From Paracoccus aerodenitrificans (GTDB lineage Bacteria > Pseudomonadota > Alphaproteobacteria > Rhodobacterales > Rhodobacteraceae), in NCBI RefSeq assembly GCF_027913215.1, contig NZ_CP115784.1:2923501-2987500 (forward strand): a stretch of DNA of 64,000 bases, read 5' to 3'. Below are positions 27,079-35,666 of this stretch, piece after piece (within the stretch, counting starts at the first letter, position 1; each line of letters opens with the position of its first letter). The notes beneath the pieces were generated by a model. It made no database searches. It was not told the DNA's origin and worked only from the letters and a program-made list of their open reading frames with translations. The position numbers were made by a program, and so were the translations under genes.

Positions 27079-28167
27079 ATGACCATGAAGCCAACAATGC
27101 TGGCCGTTACGACCGCGATGTCGCTTGCCGCGCCCGCTTTCGCGCAGGAAACCTGGACGATGACCTCGACCTGGCCGTCCTCGCTTGAACTGATCGAGAC
27201 CGACAAGCATTTCGTCGAACTGGCCAACAAGCTGACCGAGGGCGAGCTGACCATCGAATTCTTCGAAGGCGGCGCACTTGTCCCCGCAGGCGAGGTGTTC
27301 GGCGCGGTCGAATCCGGCACGATTCAGGCTGGCGGTGACTGGCCGGGCTATTGGGCCGGTCGCGATCCTGCCTTCTCGCCCCTGTCCACCACACCGGCGC
27401 TGTTCAACGCAGTGGATTATGTCAACTGGATCCAGGAATGGGGCGGCCGTGAGCTGTATGAGGAAATCTACGGCAATTTCGGCATGATGTATCTGCCCTT
27501 CGGCGTGACCAACAACGAATCCGGCTTCCGTACGCTGGAACCGATCGTCACGCTGGAAGACCTTCAGGGCAAGCGCCTGCGTCTGTCCGGGCTGGAACAG
27601 GGCCGTCTGCTTGAAAAACTGGGCGGCAATCAGGTGTCGATGGCCGCAGGTGAGATCTATCAGTCGCTTGAGCGCGGCGTGATCGACGGGGCGGAGTTCT
27701 CGACCCCCAACGCAGACCTTTCGGGAGGCTTCGATCAGGTCACCGGGTATTGGGCAACTCCGGGCTGGCACCAGTCTGCATCGGCCTTCGGTGTAATGAT
27801 CAACAAGTCTGCATGGGACGCATTGTCGCCCGAAACGCAGGAAAAACTGCGCATCGCTGCTGATGCAACAATGCTATGGTCGCTGGCCTTCACCGAAAAG
27901 CGTGCAACCGAAGCCTATGCCGCTTTCGACGAGGCTGTCGAGATCAACCGCTATGAAGATGCGGCACTTGAGCAGATCCAGACGCTGGCCAACGAAACCA
28001 TCGTCGAGACCGCCTGCGAGAACCCCAACTCGGCCAAGGTCTATCTGAGCATGGTCCAGTATCTTGAGGATTACGCAAAATGGCGCGACGCCTCGGCCCC
28101 CTATAACCTGGGCCGGACGCCGAATGGCCCGACCTCGGAGCAACTTGCCGAATGCGCCGAAGGCTGA
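27079..28167 (+). CDS. TRAP transporter substrate-binding protein (DctP family)
   Basis: 362 residues, with an AGGGAGAAA ribosome binding site. A signal peptide ends at APAFAQE. The mature part has the DctP fold: TWTMTSTWPSSLELIETDK, LTIEFFEGGALVPAGEVFGA, LRLSGLEQGRLLEKLGGNQV (site of the conserved substrate-contacting Arg) and VIDGAEFSTPNADLSGGF. It resembles the subgroup annotated for mannitol/chloroaromatic or keto acids, so the ligand is an unknown organic acid. Receptor last in the operon is less usual than receptor first. A strong hairpin follows the stop. Confidence 0.92.
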   Translation: MTMKPTMLAVTTAMSLAAPAFAQETWTMTSTWPSSLELIETDKHFVELANKLTEGELTIEFFEGGALVPAGEVFGAVESGTIQAGGDWPGYWAGRDPAFSPLSTTPALFNAVDYVNWIQEWGGRELYEEIYGNFGMMYLPFGVTNNESGFRTLEPIVTLEDLQGKRLRLSGLEQGRLLEKLGGNQVSMAAGEIYQSLERGVIDGAEFSTPNADLSGGFDQVTGYWATPGWHQSASAFGVMINKSAWDALSPETQEKLRIAADATMLWSLAFTEKRATEAYAAFDEAVEINRYEDAALEQIQTLANETIVETACENPNSAKVYLSMVQYLEDYAKWRDASAPYNLGRTPNGPTSEQLAECAEG

Positions 28168-28190
28168 GTTTGGCCCGAAACTGAAGACAG

Positions 28191-28216
28191 ATTGCCCGCC
28201 GCTTCCGGCGGGCAAT
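28191..28216 (+). terminator. Terminator-like hairpin after the TRAP operon
   Basis: A perfect 10-bp stem (ATTGCCCGCC / GGCGGGCAAT) with a 6-base loop lies 23 bases past the receptor stop codon. A weak downstream T content is seen. It most likely ends the TRAP operon message. Confidence 0.7.
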
Positions 28217-28365
28217 TGCATGATAAGGGTTGGCAAACTGCGCTATGACAGCAGCGCGTCCGGTAAGCTGGCGGTATTTTCGCGCATCAGTGCGACCGAA
28301 TTGCCCAAGCCGATCAGACATTGCTAGACTAGCCTCAGATTATCATCCCTCCCGGAGGCCCGATC

Positions 28366-29382
28366 ATGCTCAAGCCTTTTCATCTCTCTGCGTTTCTTCT
28401 GACTGTCGCCACGCCCCTCGCTGCGCAGGAGGTTCTGCCGTCCTGGACTGACAGCCCTCGCAAAGCCGCCATAATTTCCTTTGTCGAAACCGTCACGGAT
28501 GAGGACAGCGAGGATTTCGTTCGGGCACCGGAACGGATCGCCGTATTCGACAATGACGGCACGTTGTGGAGCGAGCAGCCCTATTATATTCAGCTTGCCT
28601 TCGCGCTCGATCAGATCAAGGCCAAGGCAGGAGATCATCCCGAATGGCAGGAGCAGGAGCCTTTCAGCTCAGTCCTGAATGATGATCTGGAAGGCATCGC
28701 GGCAGGCGGATCGGAAGCGCTGATGAAGCTGATTGCCGAAACGCATGGCGACTATGTCCCGGAAGATTTTCGTGCCGAGGTCGGCCAGTGGCTGCATCAG
28801 ACAAATCACCCGGATTATGGACAGCCTTACGCGGATCTGACCTTTGTGCCGATGGTCGAACTGCTGGATTATCTGCGGGAGAATGACTTCAAGACCTTCA
28901 TCGTCTCGGGTGGCGGGGTCGAGTTTATCCGCGCGATCAGCGAAGAACTCTATGGCATCCCGCCCGAGCAGGTCGTGGGCAGCGAACTGAAGCTGGTGCT
29001 GGAGGAACGCGACGGTGTGCCCGCCGTCATTCGGCAGGGAGAAGTGACCTTTATCAACGATCACGGCGGCAAGCCGATCGGGATCGCCAGCCATATCGGA
29101 CGCAAGCCGATCGCGGTTTTCGGGAACTCGGACGGCGATTTCGAGATGCTGGAATGGGCGCTTGACGGGACCCGGCCCGGTCTGGGCATGATCGTGCATC
29201 ATGACGATGGCGAACGTGCCGTGGCCTATGACCGCGACTCACTGGCCGGCAGGCTGGATCGCGGCCTGGATGAGGCCGATGCGCAGGGCTGGCATCTGAT
29301 CAGCATGAAAGATGACTGGCGGCAGATCTTCAGCTTTCAGGAACCCACCGATCCGGCAGAGGAACCGCAGACAGCGCAATAG
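28366..29382 (+). CDS. Exported HAD-superfamily phosphatase
   Basis: 338 residues, with a CCGGAGG ribosome binding site. A signal peptide (MLKPFHLSAFLLTVATPLAA, then QE) places it in the periplasm. HAD motifs are intact: FDNDGTLW with the nucleophilic Asp (motif I), TFIVSGGG with the motif II region, and NSDGDFEML with the acidic motif IV; a conserved Lys is plausible in the SELKLV region. The long middle segment resembles secreted HADs annotated as phosphoserine phosphatase-like, substrate unknown. It is convergent with the cytochrome gene, 18 bases apart, and forms a block with the arylsulfatase. Confidence 0.85.
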   Translation: MLKPFHLSAFLLTVATPLAAQEVLPSWTDSPRKAAIISFVETVTDEDSEDFVRAPERIAVFDNDGTLWSEQPYYIQLAFALDQIKAKAGDHPEWQEQEPFSSVLNDDLEGIAAGGSEALMKLIAETHGDYVPEDFRAEVGQWLHQTNHPDYGQPYADLTFVPMVELLDYLRENDFKTFIVSGGGVEFIRAISEELYGIPPEQVVGSELKLVLEERDGVPAVIRQGEVTFINDHGGKPIGIASHIGRKPIAVFGNSDGDFEMLEWALDGTRPGLGMIVHHDDGERAVAYDRDSLAGRLDRGLDEADAQGWHLISMKDDWRQIFSFQEPTDPAEEPQTAQ

Positions 29383-29400
29383 GCTGCGGCATCACCGGCT

Positions 29401-31383
29401 TCATCGGGGCGAAAGCTGAAGGTCAAGCGACAGAAGCTGAGCATTGCCGGGATTGGCCGCCATCGCGCGGGACAGAACCTCGCGGGCGGCCTCGATCCGG
29501 TTCTGCGCGGCCAACAACCTGACCTGCATCACCCAGGCATCCGCAAGTTGCGGGTCCTGCTGTGTGGCCTCGGCAAAGGCGGACAAAGCTGCGGGAATAT
29601 TGCGCAGCGCAAGCGCGGTTCCGCCCAAGGCAAGCTGGCCCTCGGGGTAATCGGCATTCGCCATCAGCCATTGCTGCATCTCGCGAATGCCTTGCTCAAA
29701 CCCCGCCTGATGTTCGGGGGCGACGCGCAGGCCGGGATTCTGCAACAACTCTTTGACGGCGGTGATTCTGACCGATCTGGCCGGGTCCTCCAGAAGCGGC
29801 GCGATCCGTTGCAGCTTGTCGTCCGGTGCTGCGCTGCGCTGAAGCGGGATGGCGGCGGCGCGGATCAGCGGGTCTCCGGCGCTTAACTGCCGGGCGGCGC
29901 GTTCGGTATCTTCCGGCTGCATATGCGAGGCGGCAAGCCCCAATGCACTGGCGCGGATGATCGCGGGTGTGGTCTCATCTTCGGCGATGTCGAACAGCGA
30001 TGGCAGCGTTCCGGGATCTTCTCCGCCGTGGCCATGCGCGAAGGTCTGGGAAAAATGCGGCCCGCGATCTGCATCAGGATGAGCGGCCAGAATCGCCTTA
30101 TCCGCCCATTCCGTATCCTTGTCCGCGTGACAGTCGAGGCAGGCAAGCGGCGCACCCGTCTCGACCGACAGATCAGGGCGCGGAATGCGGAACGCGTGAT
30201 CCGAGCGTTCGTCGATGCCCATATAGGTCTGCGCTTTCATATGACAGTTCTTGCACTGCGCCCCTTCTGATCCCTGCGGGTGGAAATAATGATCCGGGCT
30301 GTCGTAATCGGCCAGTTTCAGCGATGGGAAACGCGTATTGCCCGCCTCGGAATGGCATTGGGTGCAGACTGCGTTGCCCTCGGCCTTCAGCCGCGTGCTG
30401 TGTGGGTTGTGGCAGTCGCTGCATTGCACGCCGTTCTGATACATCTTCGATTGCAGGAAGGAACCGTATACATAGACCTCATCCCGAATGGCTCCGTCGG
30501 GATAGTACAGCCGGTCCGCGTCGATCAGCGCCAGTTCGTAGCTGTCGTGATAGGCCGTGCCGGGCACAGGGCTTTCATCGGTCAATGCGCTGCGTCGCGA
30601 ATGGCAACCGGCGCAGACCTGTATCTGCGCATCGGGATCGTCCTTTGAAAAGGACGCCGTGAAGCCAAGCGCAGACAGGCCCGGCATGCCGCTGATGTCA
30701 TAGCTTTCGGGCGCCTTCGCCCACTCAGCATGAGCGGAACCGGGGCCATGACAGGCCTCGCAGCCGACACCGATCTCGGCCTGCGTGCTTTGATAGAGAT
30801 GGTCCTGCGGGACGTAGTTCTTGTCATAACCTGTGGCATGACACACCGCACAACGGGCATTCCAGTTTTTGTAAGGTCCGCTCCAGTGCAACCCGTCAGA
30901 GGGGACATAATCCTCATCCGGGTAAAGATCGTACCATTGTCCCTCCACGACATCCCAGACAAAATCCAACGCCTGTTTCCGACCCGGCTCGGTTTCGACC
31001 AGATACTGTTGCAAGGGTTCAACACCGACGACATCCGTTATGTTATAGGAAGCGCGGGTCCCGTCCGGTTCGGTGATGGCGACGGAATAATCGTCGCCCT
31101 GCCGCGAAAATGTCACATCAGAGCCTCCAATCGAGACATTCTGCCCGGAAAACTCGCCCAGAACGGTTTCCGGCCCCGGCTTTTCCCATGCCAGATCATG
31201 ATGCGAGCCAAGCCAGTCACTTGTTTCTTGCTTATGGCAACCAGCACATGCCTCACTGCCGATATATTCAGGAACTGATCCACCAGGGGTCTGAGCGGCG
31301 GCAAATTCCAGGCCGAATCCGTTCAGGCCGAGGACCATAAGCCCCAGAGCAATCAGAGATCGGAAAAATCTGTAAAGAGACAT
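29401..31383 (-). CDS. Octaheme c-type cytochrome with C-terminal helical repeats
   Basis: 660 residues with a signal peptide (MSLYRFFRSLIALGL, ending near FAAAQ). Eight CxxCH haem-binding motifs can be counted: CAGCH, CAVCH, CEACH, CAGCH, CSDCH, CTQCH, CKNCH and CLDCH. Distal His residues abound. After about residue 430 the sequence turns helical: HEAT-like repeats (ASALGLAASHMQPEDTERAA, TAVKELLQNPG) and then TPR-like repeats to the C-terminus (ALSAFAEATQQDPQLADAW). This arrangement occurs in cytochrome c554-related multihaem proteins, which act as periplasmic electron carriers or reductases. No oxidase, quinol dehydrogenase or haem-maturation genes lie nearby, so its partner is unknown. Divergent from the arylsulfatase gene. 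Confidence 0.9.
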   Translation of the reverse strand: MSLYRFFRSLIALGLMVLGLNGFGLEFAAAQTPGGSVPEYIGSEACAGCHKQETSDWLGSHHDLAWEKPGPETVLGEFSGQNVSIGGSDVTFSRQGDDYSVAITEPDGTRASYNITDVVGVEPLQQYLVETEPGRKQALDFVWDVVEGQWYDLYPDEDYVPSDGLHWSGPYKNWNARCAVCHATGYDKNYVPQDHLYQSTQAEIGVGCEACHGPGSAHAEWAKAPESYDISGMPGLSALGFTASFSKDDPDAQIQVCAGCHSRRSALTDESPVPGTAYHDSYELALIDADRLYYPDGAIRDEVYVYGSFLQSKMYQNGVQCSDCHNPHSTRLKAEGNAVCTQCHSEAGNTRFPSLKLADYDSPDHYFHPQGSEGAQCKNCHMKAQTYMGIDERSDHAFRIPRPDLSVETGAPLACLDCHADKDTEWADKAILAAHPDADRGPHFSQTFAHGHGGEDPGTLPSLFDIAEDETTPAIIRASALGLAASHMQPEDTERAARQLSAGDPLIRAAAIPLQRSAAPDDKLQRIAPLLEDPARSVRITAVKELLQNPGLRVAPEHQAGFEQGIREMQQWLMANADYPEGQLALGGTALALRNIPAALSAFAEATQQDPQLADAWVMQVRLLAAQNRIEAAREVLSRAMAANPGNAQLLSLDLQLSPR

Positions 31384-31483
31384 GTTGAAACAACTCCAGT
31401 TGTCTGGTCATAAATTAATTGTAAAAATATCGTTATAGTTTCTGTTAGAAAGGAATTCTATCATGCAGGGGAAGGAGCATCAC

Positions 31484-33094
31484 ATGCCCGTGACCAGCTT
31501 TAGACGTTTTTTCATTGTCGCTTCACTTCTTACCAGTTTTGCTGCACCCGGTTTCGCTCAGGAAACCGCCACCACCACGCCAGAAACCGCCGCACAGAAT
31601 CAGGACGCGCAGCAGGGTGAAAACCAGCAGGACCCTGAACGCCCGAACATCCTGATTATCTGGGGTGACGATATCGGCATGTGGAATATCAGTGCCTATC
31701 ACCGCGGCATGATGGGGGGCGAGACGCCGAATATCGACCAGATCGCCGATGAAGGCATGATCTTCATGGATCATTACGGCCATGCCTCCTGCACCGCAGG
31801 CCGCGCCTCGTTCATTCTGGGCCAGTATCCGATGCGCACTGGGCTCAGCACGGTTGGTCTGCCGGGTGCCGAACAGGGCATTCAGGCCGATGACCCGACC
31901 ATTGCCGAGCTGCTGAAGCCGCTTGGTTACGCGACCGGCCAGTTTGGTAAGAACCATCTTGGCGACCGCGATGAGCATCTGCCGACCAAGCACGGTTTCG
32001 ATGAGTTCTTCGGTATCCTCTATCACCTGAATGCGGGCGAATATCCCGAGCAATACGACTTCCCAAGCGAAGAAGTGCAGGAAGAAATGGGCCTCCAGCA
32101 GCGCGGCGTCATTCAGGCCCGTGCGCTCGATGACGGGGATCAGGAAGTTCAGGATCTCGGGCCGTTCGGCACCGAGCGTCAGCGGGTGCTGGACGATGAA
32201 GTCATGGTTCAGTCGGTGGACTTCATCCGCCGTGCTGTCGAAGCGGGCGACCCCTTCTTCGTCTGGCATAACTTCTCGCGCATGCATTACCGCACGAATC
32301 TCAAGCCGGAATCCGATGGCGTGACCGGCTACGGGCTGTATGCGGACGGGATGCGGGAAGTTGACAACTATGTCGGCCAGCTTCTCGATCTGCTGGATGA
32401 GCTTGGCGTTGCGGATAACACCATCGTCATGTTCTCGACCGATAACGGCGCGGCCTCGAACTCCTGGCCCGATGGCGGCAACCAGCCTTTCCACGGCGAA
32501 AAAGGCGTGGGTGGCTATGAAGGCGGTTTCCGTGTGCCGATGATGGTGAAATGGGACGGTCGCATCCCGGCTGGCGTCTCGACCGGCGAATTCATGACAA
32601 TGGAAGACTGGATGCCGACGCTTCTGTCCTTCCTTGGCGACAAGACGCTGAAAGAGGATCTGCTGGAAGGCAAACAGGTCGGCGACACCACCTATCGCGT
32701 GCATCTGGATGGGTATGACCAGTCGGATATCCTGCTGAACAACGGTGAAACCAAGCGGAAAGAGTTCTTCTATTTCACCGAAACCACCTTCCAGGCGCTG
32801 CGTTACGGCGATTACAAGCTGCAATTCCGCGATCAGGACGCGTGGTTCCGCTCGCCACAGCCTGAATTGTCGACGCCGATCATCACCAACCTCAAACTTG
32901 ATCCGTTTGAGCGTTTCCATGAATCGCGCGGTTATGACGAATGGGCCGAGAACCGTAGCTGGCTGATGGGTCCGGCCGGGAAGATCGTTGCCGATTACGT
33001 GGCGACCTTCGAAGAATTCCCGCCGCGTCAGCGCAGCATGTCGGTTCAGATGAGCGATGTCGCCGAAATGCTTTACAACGCTGGCGGTCAGTAA
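31484..33094 (+). CDS. Exported arylsulfatase
   Basis: 536 residues from ATG 31484, chosen for the AAGGAG box at 7-base spacing; an ATG 21 bases earlier is possible. Signal peptide ends near PGFAQE; a Thr/Gln/Glu-rich linker follows. The sulfatase core starts PNILIIWGDDIGMWNIS with metal-binding Asp pair. The formylglycine motif is CTAGRASFILGQ, so the third position is Ala rather than Pro (CxAxR variant of CxPxR). Other core elements: FGKNHLGD, TKHGFDEFFG, FSTDNGAASNSWPDGG and FHGEKG. Activity needs a formylglycine-generating enzyme, which is not in the window. The substrate, probably an aryl or carbohydrate sulfate ester, is unknown. Confidence 0.93.
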   Translation: MPVTSFRRFFIVASLLTSFAAPGFAQETATTTPETAAQNQDAQQGENQQDPERPNILIIWGDDIGMWNISAYHRGMMGGETPNIDQIADEGMIFMDHYGHASCTAGRASFILGQYPMRTGLSTVGLPGAEQGIQADDPTIAELLKPLGYATGQFGKNHLGDRDEHLPTKHGFDEFFGILYHLNAGEYPEQYDFPSEEVQEEMGLQQRGVIQARALDDGDQEVQDLGPFGTERQRVLDDEVMVQSVDFIRRAVEAGDPFFVWHNFSRMHYRTNLKPESDGVTGYGLYADGMREVDNYVGQLLDLLDELGVADNTIVMFSTDNGAASNSWPDGGNQPFHGEKGVGGYEGGFRVPMMVKWDGRIPAGVSTGEFMTMEDWMPTLLSFLGDKTLKEDLLEGKQVGDTTYRVHLDGYDQSDILLNNGETKRKEFFYFTETTFQALRYGDYKLQFRDQDAWFRSPQPELSTPIITNLKLDPFERFHESRGYDEWAENRSWLMGPAGKIVADYVATFEEFPPRQRSMSVQMSDVAEMLYNAGGQ

Positions 33095-33106
33095 GCTCAC
33101 ATAACA

Positions 33107-33135
33107 GGATCGGGGCGGTTCCGCCGCCCCGATCC
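33107..33135 (+). terminator. Hairpin after the arylsulfatase gene
   Basis: A perfect 12-bp stem (GGATCGGGGCGG / CCGCCCCGATCC) with a 5-base loop starts 12 bases after the stop codon. It is a very stable structure and the likely end of the sulfatase transcript, separating it from the Bat cluster. Confidence 0.75.
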
Positions 33136-33199
33136 GATTTGCCAAAGACGGGGACAGCTTTTACAGCAGCCCCCGTCACGCGCCTCCCTTCTTCGGAAT

Positions 33200-34210
33200 A
33201 TGTCCGCCCTCCGGGCTTGGGCAGAGATGCGCGGCACTCGTTTCAGGAGTCATCTCAGCGTGCGGGATCCGTCCGGCGATAACAGGCTTGATCCGCGAAT
33301 CCATGTCGATCTTGCGCATCTGCGAAGCTTTGCAGGCAAGGCGCGGGATCTGCGTTTCCTGCCGAGGCAGCGCGTGGGCAGCGTGCTGAACGGGCGCAAC
33401 GCGTCCCGGCTGCGCGGGCGCGGGCTGGATTTCGAAGAGCTGCGCGGCTATCTGCCCGGCGACGATGTGCGCGATATCGACTGGAAAGTGACCGCACGGA
33501 CGGGCAGCCCTCATATCCGCGTTTTCACCGAGGAACGCGACCGCCCTGCCCTGATCGTGGTCGATCAGCGCATGTCGATGTTTTTCGGCTCACAACTGAA
33601 CATGAAATCCGTCACCGCCGCCGAGACCGCGGCGCTGATCGCCTTCCGCATTCTGGATCAGGGCGATCGGGTGGGCGGGATTGTCTTTACCGATCAGAAG
33701 ATGACCGAGATCCGGCCTCAGCGCAGTAACGGCGCGGTGCAAAGCTTCCTGACGGCGCTTGCCGGGGCGAATGCTTCCTTGCGGGCCGATGCCGATATGG
33801 GCGAGCCGATGCATATCCGCGAACCGCTTCAGACCGTGGCGCGGATCGCGAAGCGAGACCATCTGATCGTGATCATCAGCGATTTCGACGGGATCGGGCG
33901 TCGCTCGGAGCGGCTGATCAGCGGGCTGTCGCGACATAATGACGTGATCCTCTGCCCGGTGAACGACCCGATGACGCGGACCCCGCCCGCCGATCTGAAA
34001 CTGGCCGCGTCGGATGGGCGCCTGCAGGCAGAGATCGACACGGGCAATGCGTCCGTTCTTCAGGCTCTGACGCGGCTGTCCCAGACCCATACCGAGGCGC
34101 TGGACACCTGGTCCCAGAAATTCGGCATCCCGCTGATGCCGCTTTCCGCCGCAGAGGAAACCGTTCCGCAGATCCGTAAATTGCTTGGCGCTACGAGGCA
34201 GCGGCCATGA
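33200..34210 (+). CDS. DUF58 domain protein (Bat/MoxR cluster)
   Basis: 336 residues from ATG 33200; GTG 33260, with a GGAG 10 bases upstream, gives a start (VRDPSGDNRLDPRIHVDLAHL region) that looks more like relatives and may be the true one. The DUF58 signature is strong: NASRLRGRGLDFEELRGY and LPGDDVRDIDWKVTARTG, then a von Willebrand-like fold with VVDQRMSMFFGS. Proteins of this type accompany MoxR ATPases and are thought to bridge them to client proteins at the membrane. It begins a six-gene unit with overlapping reading frames and a 4-base overlap with the next gene. Confidence 0.9.
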   Translation: MSALRAWAEMRGTRFRSHLSVRDPSGDNRLDPRIHVDLAHLRSFAGKARDLRFLPRQRVGSVLNGRNASRLRGRGLDFEELRGYLPGDDVRDIDWKVTARTGSPHIRVFTEERDRPALIVVDQRMSMFFGSQLNMKSVTAAETAALIAFRILDQGDRVGGIVFTDQKMTEIRPQRSNGAVQSFLTALAGANASLRADADMGEPMHIREPLQTVARIAKRDHLIVIISDFDGIGRRSERLISGLSRHNDVILCPVNDPMTRTPPADLKLAASDGRLQAEIDTGNASVLQALTRLSQTHTEALDTWSQKFGIPLMPLSAAEETVPQIRKLLGATRQRP

Positions 34211-34680
34211 ACCCGGATCTTGAAGGCCTCGATCTGCTGGAAATGCTGGATCTGCTGCAAATGCCCCCAGACCCGGCACCTGTGCCCTATACGCCGCAAA
34301 CTGCGGGGTGGCTGGTGGTCGGCGCTGTCGCGCTGCTTTTGCTGGTCCTCGCGCTGTGGCGGCTGGTCCGGTGGTGGCGCGGCAATGCCTATCGCCGCGC
34401 GGCATTGGCAGCGTTGCAGGATGCTGGAGACGATCCGGCGCGGATCGCTTCGGTCCTGCGCCGCACGGCGATTGCGGCTTATTCGAGGGAGGAGGTCGCG
34501 CGGCTTTACGGACCCGCATGGCTTGCTTTCCTCGACCGCAGCTTTCACGGCAGCGGTTTTGCAGAAGGGCCGGGTCAGGTGCTGGCCGTCGCCGCCTATC
34601 GCCCCGGCACCCCTGCCGATCCGGCCCTGCCCGGACTTGCCGCGCAATGGGTCCGCAAGCACAGAAGGACAGCGCGATGA
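34207..34680 (+). CDS. DUF4381 domain protein
   Basis: 157 residues. A short N-terminal acidic segment (DLEGLDLLEMLDLLQMP) is followed by one transmembrane helix starting GWLVVGAVALLLL and a basic cytoplasmic helical part (WRGNAYRRAALAALQDAGDD, RRTAIAAYSREEVARLYG, WLAFLD). This is the DUF4381 pattern found between DUF58 and BatA genes in proteobacteria. Start and stop both overlap neighbouring genes by 4 bases, so translation is coupled. Function is unknown beyond membership of the Bat/MoxR complex. Confidence 0.88.
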   Translation: MNPDLEGLDLLEMLDLLQMPPDPAPVPYTPQTAGWLVVGAVALLLLVLALWRLVRWWRGNAYRRAALAALQDAGDDPARIASVLRRTAIAAYSREEVARLYGPAWLAFLDRSFHGSGFAEGPGQVLAVAAYRPGTPADPALPGLAAQWVRKHRRTAR

Positions 34681-35666
34681 TCGAGCTTGCGCATCCCTGG
34701 ATGCTGATCCTGCTGCCGCTGCCGCTTCTGGTCTGGCGTTTCCTGCGCCCCTATCGGCAAAGCGTTCATGCGCTGCGCTTCCCATTCTTCGCCCGGATCG
34801 TCGAGGCGGCGGGCGTGACCCCACGGGAAGGCGCATTGCTGGTCACACGGCGGCGCATCCAGATGATCGCCGGAATTCTGGTCTGGCTGCTGCTGCTTCT
34901 GTCTCTGGCCGGGCCGGAACGGGTGGGCGAGCCCGTCGAGATCACCAATGCCGCACGCGATCTGATGCTGGTCGTGGATATCTCGGAATCGATGGATGAG
35001 CAGGATTTCGAGACCGGGGATGGAGAGCCGCTGCAAAGGCTCGCTGCGGTCAAGAATGTTGTCGGCGACTTCATCTCTGAGCGCGAGGGCGACCGGGTGG
35101 CGCTGATCGTGTTCGGTGCCAAGCCGTTTCTTCAGGCTCCGTTCACCGAGGATCTTCAGGCGGTGCGCGATCTGCTGAACCTGACCACGGTCGGCATGGC
35201 CGGTCCGCATACCAATCTGGGCGACGCCATCGGGCTTGGCATCCGCAGCTTTGAAAACAGTCAGGTCGAACAGCGGCTGATGATCCTGCTCAGCGACGGA
35301 GCCGATACGGGCAGCCGGATGAGCCCAGTCAACGCGGCGGAAATCGCGGCGCAGAACGGCATCCAGATCTTTACCATCGGCGTGGGCGATCCGACCGGAA
35401 ATCAGGAGGAAAATCAAGTCGACATCGCCGCCTTGCAGGATATCGCGCAGCGCACGGGCGGCCAGTTCTTCTTTGCCGACGATACCGAGGGGCTGGCGCA
35501 GGTCTATGCCCGGATCGACGAGCTTGCGCCGCGCCTTGTCGATACGATCAGCTATCGTCCGCGCGACAGCCTGGCGCATCTGCCCGCGCTTGCTGCGGCG
35601 CTGCTGATCCTGTTGTCGCAATTCCTGCTGCTATACTGGTCAAGGCCGGAGCGTGCGTATGGGTGA
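34677..35666 (+). CDS. BatA-like VWA domain membrane protein
   Basis: 329 residues from ATG 34677, starting MIELAHPWMLILLPLPLLVW. Two N-terminal membrane helices (about 6-20 and 60-77), a periplasmic von Willebrand factor A domain and a final helix (LPALAAALLILLSQFLLLYW). The MIDAS metal motif is intact (VVDISESMDEQDF, DxSxS) with TNLGDAIGLG and LSDGADTG supplying the other ligands. BatA proteins belong to aerotolerance-type operons and are thought to work with MoxR in folding or stress tolerance of envelope proteins. The gene overlaps both neighbours. Confidence 0.92.
   Translation: MIELAHPWMLILLPLPLLVWRFLRPYRQSVHALRFPFFARIVEAAGVTPREGALLVTRRRIQMIAGILVWLLLLLSLAGPERVGEPVEITNAARDLMLVVDISESMDEQDFETGDGEPLQRLAAVKNVVGDFISEREGDRVALIVFGAKPFLQAPFTEDLQAVRDLLNLTTVGMAGPHTNLGDAIGLGIRSFENSQVEQRLMILLSDGADTGSRMSPVNAAEIAAQNGIQIFTIGVGDPTGNQEENQVDIAALQDIAQRTGGQFFFADDTEGLAQVYARIDELAPRLVDTISYRPRDSLAHLPALAAALLILLSQFLLLYWSRPERAYG

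Noticed and set aside
31523-33145. Reverse-strand open frame of 540 codons
   Set aside because: Antisense to the arylsulfatase over its full length, with no recognisable domain; a by-product of GC-rich codon use.
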